From Saturnia japonica (lineage: Eukaryota; Arthropoda; Insecta; Lepidoptera; Saturniidae), in contig CM065312.1 in the NCBI GenBank assembly GCA_033032175.1, positions 186,001 through 250,000 of the forward strand: DNA of 64,000 bases, read 5' to 3'. The position numbers and the translations under genes were made by a program. Under the pieces are notes generated by a model. It was not told where the DNA came from and made no database searches. It worked only from the letters and a program-made list of their open reading frames with translations. This document shows positions 42,081 to 64,000 of this stretch, in pieces; within the stretch, counting starts at the first letter, position 1; every line of letters begins with the position of its first letter.

Positions 42081-42358
42081 CAAATAAAAAAAGCTGGTCT
42101 GGGTTAATCAATTCGGACGCTTAAATGGCTTACACTGATTAAACCATAAGAGATATTATTTCAAATTAATGTACTTACTACATAATTGTAGATATTAAAA
42201 ACACCTACAAAAAAGTCAGCGAGAGTATAATATGTCTAACTTCTAAGGAACATTCACAATAAGCATTTTCTAAACGGGAGAGGCGGAGCAAGATTCATGC
42301 ATGTGCCCGATGGATGACATTCTGTAGTCCACGTGAGCGAAGCCGCTGGCACAGCTAG
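42081..42358 (+). mobile_element. Helitron, 3' half (split by hAT)
   Basis: Continues the copy begun at 37706 (caaataaaaaaagctggtct... ) and ends CACAGCTAG/T. Confidence 0.88.
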
Positions 42359-42446
42359 TTCTACCTATAACAAATTATTCAAGTTACCATGAAAAAAATC
42401 AAGCATGAGTTGACTCATGTTTGAACAGTTCAATCTCATTTCCGTT

Positions 42447-42784
42447 CTTCTTCTTCTTCTTCTTCTTCCTAACTTGGCAACCGGTCCTCTTTAATGAAGA
42501 CCATTACTGCCATTATCGAGTGAATTATATTGTCAAGTGTTATGACGATTCAGTATCCTAACAAGATGGTGGCTCCCTTGTTAGAACTTTCTAGGGAATT
42601 TTTGTGTGATCTCGGAATGAATGCTTTCAGCTTATATTTATAATCCACTTCACTTATGCACAAAAACCAAACTATATCACGCAAAACGCCACAAATATTA
42701 CATAATATAGGGTCAAAAACCTAAGTAAATGAATTAAAAATAACAACCACAACATGTCACTTCAAGATCCCGCCAAAAACTCCA
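42447..42784 (-). mobile_element. Complete 338-bp retroposon with target duplication
   Basis: Perfect 12-bp duplication CTCATTTCCGTT (42435-42446 and 42785-42796). On the minus strand it starts tggagtttttggcgggatct and ends in (gaa)n. Four other copies or pieces lie within 5.5 kb. I see no clear tRNA-like A/B boxes. Confidence 0.9.
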
Positions 42785-43421
42785 CTCATTTCCGTTAATG
42801 TCACAAACATAGATGGTCACAAATGAGAAATGTCATTCTAAAATGTCAAATTGTAAATTATTTTTGTTTGCAGGGTTGCCAGAGTATTACTTTTGTAATA
42901 TTTTGCATTACTTTTGACCCCGTGCATTACTCATGTGTTACACAATTTAAAATGTTACTTTTCGTGGTAGAGTATAATAAATTGCAAAAAAGAATACCAA
43001 CCAAAGATTAAGTGAAACGGAACGCAGCCAAGTTTAAAATATACTGAAAACATAACATATACACTTACTTTTGTATATGAACTATAAGATGGTTTTTTTT
43101 ATTTACTCAATTTAATACCTGACGTTCTTTCGATATTTCGGGAATTTCCCAAAAAACTGTGCGCAACTTTTGGTCCTAATGTGGGTACCTACCTAAATAA
43201 AGCTTTTGTGCTTTATTTATATACCACTTGACGTATCCGTCCAGACATAACGTCTAATTTTCAGCAACGTTATTTAGAAAATTGGGATCAAATACCGGAT
43301 TATTCTTCTGTTTTATGACAAAAAATATCTTTATTGGTTTAATTGTCATGTATAAATCGTTATCTGGTCTTACAGTCGCTCTCTCACTTCTGCGCTTACG
43401 GAAAACGTAAAGGGCAATATA

Positions 43422-44580
43422 TTAGGTCGGGAAAAAAGTGTTTTCGCATGACGTAGGTATAAAATTGTTATAAAATTTCTTTGGCTGTACTATTTGTATC
43501 TTTGTATTTGTCACATTAAAAATAAAAATAAAATTTAAAAAAGTCGTTTCCCGCTATTTTTCATTTGTTTTTCTTTCTGTAAAAATAAGTCAATCTGATC
43601 AAGAAATACGATCCATTTTAAAATATTGTAACACCCATGGGTAATAAAAATGCCGATGATTGACGTGAAGAAGTTTTATTTGAATTCCACACGGTTACAA
43701 ATTTCACCAACTCACAACACTGTTATTTATTTCCTTGTGGTTTCACATCCTTTTATCGTTCGATGTTATCGCTTTGTAATTCAAAAGTGAACTGCCTCGG
43801 TGCCGCGCCTGAGTCGCTTAAATACCTACACTAAACGGGCATGAAAAATCGTGAATCTTCGCTAACTTTCTCGACGTTTAGTTTCTATGCCTACTCGATG
43901 AAGTAATGGAGGCGAGAAACCCTACATGTGTATGTGTAAACTGCGATGTTTACACAAACATGCTCCGTGGTTGTTTACGACGCGAACATTATTTCGAAGT
44001 CGTGAGAAGTATGTAGTTGCTTCGAGATATTTCGGGATCAGGATTTTCTCTCTTTTTAATCAAGTTGTAACAGGTCGTAACAATATGATTACAAAAAAGG
44101 CAAAAATTCAACCCAAGAAGCGAAAAAAAACTGTGATGTTTATGGACCTAATGCAGTGTCAGTAAGAGTAGCACAAAGTTGGTTCAAACGTTTTCAGTCC
44201 GGAAATTTTGGTGTTAAAGATGCACCTCGCTCTGGTCGTCCTGTTACGAATAAAATGGACACCATTTTTAAAAAAGTGGAGCAAGATCGGTATATCGGTA
44301 GTTACGATGTAGCTGAAGAACTGGAAATTGACCACAAAACAGTTCTAACTCATTTGAAGAAAGCTCGCTCTACCAAAAAGCTCGATGTTTGGGTGCCAGT
44401 CGAGCTCACTGAAATAGACCTAATGAACCATGTACACATTTGTGATTCATTATTGAGACGAAATGAAACCGAACCGTTTTTGAAGAGATTGATAACTGGC
44501 GATGAAAAGTGGATCGCGTACGACAAGAACGTGCGAAAAAGGTGGTATAAAGTCGGCCAGGCCTCACAGACTGGCTAAAC
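43422..44580 (+). mobile_element. mariner (cecropia-like) 5' part with interrupted transposase
   Basis: Begins TA/TTAGGTCGGGAAAAAAGTG. The frame starts near 43587 (SQSDQEIRSILKY, with ATA in place of ATG), is broken by a solo LTR, and resumes at 44083 (DYKKGKNSTQEAKK, DVYGPNAVSVRVAQSWFKRF, RSGRPVTNKMD, EELEIDHKTVLTHLKKA, ITGDEKWIAYDKN). A 2-base loss near 44574 shifts the frame (ASQTG stop), and a LINE tail follows at 44581. The second half with the remaining catalytic Asp residues is missing. Confidence 0.9.
43627..44082. mobile_element. Solo LTR, 456 bp, inside the mariner
   Basis: Starts TGTAACACCC, ends CGTAACA, flanked by ATAT on each side (43623-43626, 44083-44086). Removing it with one ATAT restores the mariner frame exactly, so the ends are exact. 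Strand of the parent element undetermined. Confidence 0.88.
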
Positions 44581-45150
44581 CTTTTTTTTTTAACGTGGGA
44601 TAATCCTGCATTGAATTTGCCTCCCGAGCCAGGCCGCTCAAGGGAGGGGTATGTCGAATTCTTACCGATTAAAACCCCACGGTGTCCTTCTCGCACCTGT
44701 TGGTCAGGGGGCGGGAACTGCTTGCGCACGGCATCCGCTCAACCTGGCAGGTATGGCCCTACCCCAGGGCCCCGTCGCGCTCGTAGGCAATCGAAACCTC
44801 CACCGAGCCTCTGAGGGCGAACGAGCACCAATGCGCCACCTCCATCTCGGACCTGCAATACGCGGTGACGGACATGCCCAGGACTGCCACCGCAGACCCA
44901 TTTATGGCGGCTGGAGATCGTCACGCGGTCTCCGGTGCCTGGCTCGTTGACCCCGGGAGGGGAGCAAGGTGTTACGCTCCCTCTCCCTCTCCGCCTCCTC
45001 TTTCGTAAGCATGACTTGCTCGCAAAACGAAGGGACGAAGTTCCACCCGCTCTCGCTTTGGACCATAGACAGAACCACGGCCGGGAGCGAGAGATCGGTG
45101 CCGATAGTCGTGACAACATCGCGGCGCGGCAAGTCCCATGTGGGACAGAT
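44581..45150 (-). mobile_element. LINE 3' end (R1/L1Bm-like), poly-A on minus strand
   Basis: A T10 run at 44581 is the inverted poly-A; inward follows aacgtgggataatcctgcattgaatttgcctcc, a 3' UTR motif I associate with lepidopteran R1/L1Bm-type LINEs, and a GC-rich body. Overlapping open frames here are by-products of high GC. Confidence 0.6.
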
Positions 45151-45510
45151 GGGAACTAAAATCATGCGCAGTTTCTTGAAACAGCAAATTAGTTTGTGTT
45201 TTTATTTGTACTTTGTACACCTTGTCTACCTTAGTTAATTGTGGTCTTGTTTGACTGAGCTGAATGGTAAATAAATCTAGATGAATAAATAGGTACTGAG
45301 TGTGGACAAAGTAATTGACGTTTATAATTCTGTTAATATTGTTCCATTTCAAGCTATTTAAAGAAGTGCAGGTAAGTACACATGTGACTCATAAAAAAGT
45401 ATAAAATTGTGTAATTTGGACCATTAAGAGAATGCGTTACTTTTGTGATGAAAATGTTACTTTTTGAGTAGTCCCTGGTAACTTTTGACTATCAGCCACT
45501 GGCAACACTG

Positions 45511-46488
45511 AATGTTTGAATTTTCATTGTGCCGGGCGGGCCACAGACTAATAGATGTACAAGTACAGACGGGAAACTCGAAGGCGAGGGGTATAACGTT
45601 AGGAATGATGTACGGGGGGCAGGACGGATACACTAGCCAACGCCATTTTTAAATGATACCATTCGAAAATATACTTCCGACCTGTTTTATAAAATAGCAA
45701 CATTATTAAACGGATGTAGAGATAGGGTCACTTATATAAATATTTATCGATAAAAGAAATGAATCGGACTATGATATCTCTGAGCAATAAAAATTTGACA
45801 TATTTACGAAACTTGCACATTAACAAATTTTATAATACAAAAAGATAATCTTTACACTTAAAATTTTTTTTGACCGTGTCCAAGTGTATAGTTGACCAGT
45901 TTTTTATTTCTGCAATGTTATAGCACGGCCAGACTCTGTTTAAAAGTTAAGTTACACTAAAATATTTGAATTTTTGTCAGGAAATATATACCGGCTATAA
46001 GCGTAATAATAATCAGCTATTTTTATAGTAATATTTAATGTTATATAAACACATAAATCACAACATAAAATTAACAAAAAATATGACTTGAAAATAACAC
46101 CAGCGACGATTGTATAGTACTTCACGATAACCATTAATCGACTATAATTAAGGAGTATTAAAAAAATATAACTTAAATACATGAAACGTCTCTTAATCAC
46201 ATAACTACATAATGATCTCCTGAAATACCCCTATAAAGTAAATAGTATAGTGGTAGTCAGGTGCGATTTTCCGTTAAGTAGAAATTATTTTATTTACATC
46301 ATTTAATCTTACAGTATAAAAATTAATTGTTTTTGATTATAATTTAATCTTACGTTTGTATCTTTTTTTGAATTTTTCTAACGCCATTTTTTGCATATAA
46401 GGTAAAGTATTTGATAAGCTATGGATATCGATTCCTTTAAGTATTCTATTCATACCTGTGGTTCAATTATGAATTTGTATTTTTATTG
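45511..46488. other. Intergenic spacer before the P-like element
   Basis: Carries gtgccgggcggg...ccacagactaatagatgta at 45531-45563, which recurs at 48090-48147 on the far side of the P-like element. Rest AT-rich, no gene. Confidence 0.45.
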
Positions 46489-47180
46489 TTAAAGCCATAA
46501 ACGTGACATTTTACATTTGACGTGTTTTTTTAATATCTTTCTTGTTACATATCCCGCAGTAAATGACTTAGCATTTGTTTTGATATTTTCTTTTATGGCG
46601 TTTGACTTTGTTAAATTAAGATTTGTATCTGGTAAGCTGTTTTGCCTTTTAGCATTGAAAATTTCTTTGATATTGATATCGGAGTCTACAGTGGTATGTT
46701 TATTAAAAAGACAATATAAATTTAAGGGAACTGTGTCATCTTCCTCGCAATTAAAATTTTGTGAATGATCACTGACAACGTCGGATAAAAACAAAGATTT
46801 AAATGAATTTGTAAATGTATTACAGCTTGGATTTATATTTCTGTAATTATGTGCTCTTATGCTACCAAAAAAAATTTCAACAGGATCTTGATTAAAATTG
46901 CAAGCATAAAAACGATAAATGCCTTTAGTACTTAAAAAAGTCCAAATATTCTGGAAACTTCTTATCGTAGTTTTCCAATTTATGAGTGATGGCACTGAAT
47001 AAGGAGTGCCATCTCTTAAAAACTTTATTGTACATAAAGTTTTCAATGCTTCTCTCCAAAACTGATGATGAACGCTATCCATTTTAACAGCACATCGCAG
47101 TGGTTTTCCCCTATTATATGATCCACCATTACAACTGTCGAAAATAAAATAAAAAGGGAGTGTTTGTAATTGAGCACAAT
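46489..47180 (-). pseudogene. P-element/THAP9-like transposase C-terminal part
   Basis: Minus strand: FDSCNGGSYNRGKPLRCAV, then FWREALKTLC, FYACNFNQDPVEIFFGSIRA and NPSCNTFTNSFKSLF. The NQDPxExFFGxIR motif is the hallmark of P-element transposase C-termini. The RNase H-like catalytic core between this and the THAP exon is missing. Confidence 0.88.
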
Positions 47181-47526
47181 TTAAAATTAACTTTTTTTTA
47201 TAACTATTAAAACTAGAATATTATGGCATTCATAAAAAAATCCTTTCAATAACATCGAGAGACCAACAAAAAACAACATAAACTTACACACTATATACCA
47301 CATGACCTTCGTAAAATAAAGTATCATGTACAGAAGATACTTTATTAACAATAATTCTGCTTCTGTTATACTTTTAAACACGGTCCATTTCCATTTATGA
47401 AAATAGTAAACAAATTAATAAATTTTCATTATCGATAGTCACAGTAATTCTCTAATATGTCGCAGCACTATTACAATATAAATATCAACATAACCTAACT
47501 TTAAACAAATATATTGTGAACTTACC

Positions 47527-47829
47527 GATTTCGTTTCTATTCGGTATGCCACTTTCGATTTCCTGTTCAGAAAATAAAGAAGGATAGGCATCAGGAGTCA
47601 GAACAAACCGAATTCCTTTAGCCAGTTTTTGTGGAATAAACTTGGCTTCAAAATGTTTTCGGCAAACTCTTCGTCGTGATATGATCTCGCTCTTATTAAG
47701 TTTCACTAAAGCAGGATCATTTATAGATTTTAAACATGTTTGAAATCTTTTCTCACTTCTTGGAAAAGCGTGAAGATAAACTTCAGGCTTAGAGCTGATG
47801 CAGTTGTAAACGCAGCACTTATCCGACAT
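47527..47829 (-). pseudogene. THAP DNA-binding exon of the P-like element
   Basis: MSDKCCVYNC starts a C2CH zinc module: C-x4-C, then CRKHF (C-x2-H), with AFPRS and the terminal AYPSL (AVPTIF-like) motif. Ends at a good donor, ATCG/gtaagt, so it was a first coding exon. In-frame upstream ATG at 47841 also possible. Confidence 0.88.
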
Positions 47830-47841
47830 GTTTACAAACAA

Positions 47842-48462
47842 TAAGTTTTATGTTAAAAATAAACACAATTCACTCTATTTTCACTACAAAGTAAACCCTG
47901 TAAACTTTTAATTATCAAAATTATACTTGTACAAAAGTTTGAAATGAACGTATGTACTCTGTTACTGATTTCAGACAATTCAATTTTCAACGACAAGGAT
48001 AGATGACAAAGAGATAGAGACGACTAACTCTAGTGTTTCAATTGACATTACGTAGCGTTATTATTTTTTGTATGAAGATTACTTGGCATGGTGCCGGGCG
48101 GGCGTTGTAAAGTGAGTGTGTAGGTATTTCCACAGACTATTAGATGTGTATTTCATATAGGTATTTAAAGCTTGTAGAATTTATAGATAGCAAGGAATAT
48201 AATACTCTCTTACGAGAGATAGATAGTTTTTGCGTTGTGGGCGAGGGAATACGACGTAATTATTGTTTCCATTGCTAATTTAATACCGGAAAAAGAAAAT
48301 TGCCTTTGACAACGACGCTGCAAAATTCAAATTTCGAGTATATTCATATAGATTAATGCTTAGTTAATTTAAATTACCTACTTATCAGATGCTTCAAATA
48401 AGATAAATTTTGTATTTTGTTTATTCGCAGATACTTGTGTGACTTGCAATAAACCAGTAACA
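47842..48462. other. Upstream region of cathepsin D
   Basis: Contains the second copy of the gtgccgggcggg repeat (about 48090) and, at 48430, an AG preceded by tttgtttattcgc that looks like an acceptor for a 5' UTR exon. The core promoter is not identifiable. Confidence 0.4.
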
Positions 48463-61516
<13,054 letters not shown>

Positions 61517-61730
61517 CTCCTCATCGCATCAGCAAAGCAAAACTCTGCATGCAAACCTTAAATGCTTTGATAAGAAGCTTCATCATAATATAAAATTATT
61601 AAGAAATCTTATGAGAGTTCCTTAGTGCTATGTGTTTTGTCTTTTAGAAGTTTCATTATGTTTTTAGTGGGAATATTTAATATACCAATAGTAATATTGT
61701 TATTATATTAGAGCGAGATGAATATATAGA
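61517..61730 (+). other. Cathepsin D 3' UTR start
   Basis: AT-rich; an aatataaaat stretch near 61588 could serve as a weak polyadenylation signal, but there is no canonical AATAAA nearby. Confidence 0.4.
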
Positions 61731-62045
61731 TTTAGAGTTGATGGAGTTACTGATTATTCACTGCTTATATGGGATTATAAGAATGTTAACTTATGAAGTA
61801 GTGACCTTTTTGTGGTTAGTTAGATATGTGCGTACGCAGTATTTGCACAGTGCGTGCGCGCATCTCGCATGAATACTATAGTTCTTAGAGTTGCATGGAG
61901 TTACTGATTATTCACTGCTTCCATGGGAATTATAATAATGTTAACTTATGACAGTAGTGACCTTTAATTACTGGTTAGTTAAGACTATGTGCGTACGCAG
62001 TATTTGCACAGTGCGTGCGCGCATCTCGCAGGAAACTTTCGTTCT
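61731..62045. repeat. Tandem duplication, two units of about 155-160 bp
   Basis: Units share tggagttactgattattcac, atgttaacttatga, gcgtacgcagtatttgcaca and gtgcgtgcgcgcatctcgca; spacing drifts from 153 to 161 bp through small indels. Confidence 0.92.
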
Positions 62046-62103
62046 TATGCAGGAAGTTTCATGTTCCATGACAATTTAATAATTACATGACAGGTTTTAA
62101 TTA

Positions 62104-62238
62104 CTGTGATGTAAACTTTGACAAAGCCCATCTGCCTCTTCGATTTTGCACTATTTTAGAATGAAGTTTTGCTTGCAACTTGTCTATATAAATAATTGTT
62201 TCTGTGATGTAACTACAAAGCCCATCTGCCTCTTCGAG
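62104..62238. repeat. Second tandem duplication, about 97-bp offset
   Basis: ctgtgatgtaa...caaagcccatctgcctcttcga occurs at 62106-62144 and again at 62202-62238. Confidence 0.85.
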
Positions 62239-62690
62239 CACAAAACTAAGGTAACATGGGCTATTCAAATGTGGTGTAATGTACACTGTTCAGTATACTG
62301 CGCATGCCAGGCAGCGATGGAATGCCCGAATTACTAGTACCTAAATATATTAACTTTATATATAACTATTCTTGGTCGTTGCGCAACGTATAGACAGTTT
62401 TCTCTTGGGGAAACTCAAGCATAGGTCCGTTCACTCGGTGGAGACTTTGAACCAAGCAGCCGCTCGCGCGATACAGTGACACTGCACTTGCAATCACTAG
62501 CTAGATTCCTTCCTCCCAGAAGGCAGAAACACGTATTGAAAGCGGGAACTAATGCTTTTTTACCTTTTTCATCAAAAACATTAAGCGTCATTTATATCCT
62601 ACTACCATTTACAAGTTTATATGTAACTATAGATAAAATTTTACGGATCGGGAATTAAGATCGTGACTTATTTCCATGTATGGCAACAGT
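62239..62690. other. Downstream spacer, nothing recognised
   Basis: No coding signal. Confidence 0.4.
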
Positions 62691-62763
62691 CCAAGCCCAA
62701 GTTTAGCCACTTTGAGCTTGTTGCTTCGCTTTCGCGGCCATGTGCCTTCCGCTATCGCCCCGC

Positions 62764-62831
62764 AAGTCCGGTGAAGCTGTCAAAACCTCTAATGGCTAAC
62801 ACAGTAAAGTGACTTAGAAAAAAAAAACAAC
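62764..62831 (+). mobile_element. Jockey-type LINE 3' end
   Basis: Contains agtccggtgaagctgtcaaa, then ggctaacacagtaaagtgac and an A11 tail; third copy of the family seen at 27802 and 33977. May start as early as 62690. Confidence 0.8.
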
Positions 62832-63124
62832 ATTGACTGTCCCGGAACTTGCTCTCAGTGTCACAGCGATGAACTTTGGCAAATGAAAATTTTAAAGTGG
62901 ATTATGACTGTAACAAACCGGATGCAGCGCGGTTTAAAAACAGACAATACAACAATAAATAACAAAAGTAATATTTCAAGAAATTGATTATAATTATTGT
63001 ATTTAAATAAAACAAAGTAAATAAATCATTCGTCTTACATACATATAAGTTATAATTACAATAATTTGATAAAACCTCTGCCGTTTGCAGTGCGCAATGT
63101 GTCGCCTGCAATATGCAGTGTGCA

Positions 63125-63984
63125 CAGCGCACACTGGGGTAAAAAATGCCGCTAAAGGAAATATAATTTTTTAATGTTTTTTCGTTTTGACAAAAACTTT
63201 TTATGTACTTTAAATTAGATCATAATAATAAGACTACATCTATATCTTATTTTTAAATAATGCATAGTTAAGTAAAAAAGCGTCTTATTAGATAGCCTTT
63301 TCAGGGCTATAAACCATTCTTAAGTTTCACTACATAAATGTCTACTCATGTGTATGAAATGTTGTTTTATCTAATTTAATTGATAACTCATAACTCTTTA
63401 ATAACTCATATATATATAGTGAAATCAAATGAACGACTTTATTTATTCATTTGTTTTGAAATCGTACGCATGAATCATCCCGTTTGTCTATGTATGTGCT
63501 TTACCTGCATATGGTCACCCTAATGACTCGTTTCTTTGTTATTTTATCTGCTCGTGGTATTTTGTTTATTAAGACCCCCCTTAAAAGTACATCCCAAAGT
63601 AAATTAATACATTTTAAATTGAGTTTAATGTACTTGATTCTGTGCCAAATTCGTGCGGTTGTAAAACAAGCAGAGGGACGCACGGGGAAAATGTGGTATA
63701 TTAGTGGGATGAGATATCACTAGGCCTATCAATCCATGTAAGTTTCAGCTTAAGATATTTTAAGATGAAGCAACAGAGTCTAATTGAAGTACAGCTTCCA
63801 TACAACAAGAATCTACTAAGACGATGTTTTACTTAACTATGCATTATTTAAAAATAAGATATACATTAAAAGTCTTATAATTATGGTCCAATTCATAGTA
63901 CATAAACAGTTTTTGTCGAAAACAAAAAAAAAAAATTAAAAATCCTATTTCCTCTAGTGGCAATTTTTACCCCAGTGTGCACTG
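63125..63984. mobile_element. MITE with long terminal inverted repeats, 860 bp
   Basis: Ends cagcgCACACTGGGGTAAAAA and inverted cagtgCACACTGGGGTAAAAA; similarity between arms extends about 180 bp inwards (cttatttttaaataatgcat and agttaagtaaaa in both). Non-coding; no target duplication resolved. Confidence 0.85.
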
Positions 63985-64000
63985 TCGTGGCGGCGGCGCG

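Larger units (their letters stand above)
42871..45510. mobile_element. hAT-type element, 2.64 kb, containing other elements
   Basis: Ends CAGGGTTGCCAGAG and (inverted) CAGTGTTGCCAGTG; flanks tttgtttg and aatgtttg match at 6 of 8. Inner arms share ttacttttg motifs. The middle is occupied by a mariner, a solo LTR and a LINE tail; no hAT transposase seen. Confidence 0.7.

Noticed and set aside
44611..45352. Several overlapping open frames on both strands (up to 126 codons)
   Set aside because: They overlap each other in a GC-rich LINE 3' region, and none has a recognisable domain; they are by-products of base composition.

Overview
This is animal nuclear DNA, almost certainly from a moth or butterfly. 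It is AT-rich, has GT-AG introns, and is crowded with repeat types typical of Lepidoptera: small Helitrons ending in CTAG, a tRNA-derived SINE, Jockey/RTE/R1-like LINE 3' ends with (TAAA)n tails, mariner/maT, Tigger and hAT elements. No bacterial, organellar or CRISPR signal was seen. Nothing here was checked against a database; family names rest on motifs read by eye.

Two host genes can be modelled from start to stop, both on the + strand. The first (6408-24122, 10 coding exons, 584 codons) encodes the condensin-2 subunit CAP-H2 (NCAPH2), a nuclear chromosome-organising protein. The second (48463-61516, 9 coding exons, 384 codons) encodes a cathepsin D-like lysosomal aspartic protease with signal peptide, both catalytic Asp-Thr-Gly motifs and the DIPPPxGP loop. 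In both models every exon joins the next in frame, with GT donors and AG acceptors. The genes do not obviously cooperate; they are neighbours separated by about 24 kb of transposon-derived DNA.

Layout: 1-4440 is a decayed Ty3/gypsy retrotransposon with LINE fragments in and around it. 4441-6407 holds a short hAT-type MITE and the presumed NCAPH2 promoter. 6408-24122 is NCAPH2, whose introns carry an RTE fragment, a 1.2 kb element with GGGGCC terminal repeats and a zinc-finger reading frame, a small MITE, a LINE tail with a zinc finger, an unclassified decayed transposon, a 2.46 kb Helitron and a two-gene PIF/Harbinger element. 24123-48462 has no recognisable host gene. It holds Helitrons, a DD37D maT element, two LINEs, a five-deep nest of elements at 37706-42358, a second nest at 42871-45510 (hAT containing mariner containing a solo LTR), and a deleted P/THAP transposon. 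48463-61516 is cathepsin D, with Helitron, SINE, Tigger and LINE insertions. 61517-64000 holds tandem duplications, a LINE 3' end and a long-TIR MITE.

The most interesting theme is how close mobile DNA lies to functional splice sites. A Helitron ends 11 bp before NCAPH2 exon 8, a Tigger element ends 30 bp before cathepsin D exon 7, and a LINE lies directly before cathepsin D exon 9. The nests are clear enough, from target-site duplications and split copies, to give an insertion order. A 338 bp retroposon with a perfect 12-bp target duplication may be an undescribed family. I found no wholly new enzymatic system.
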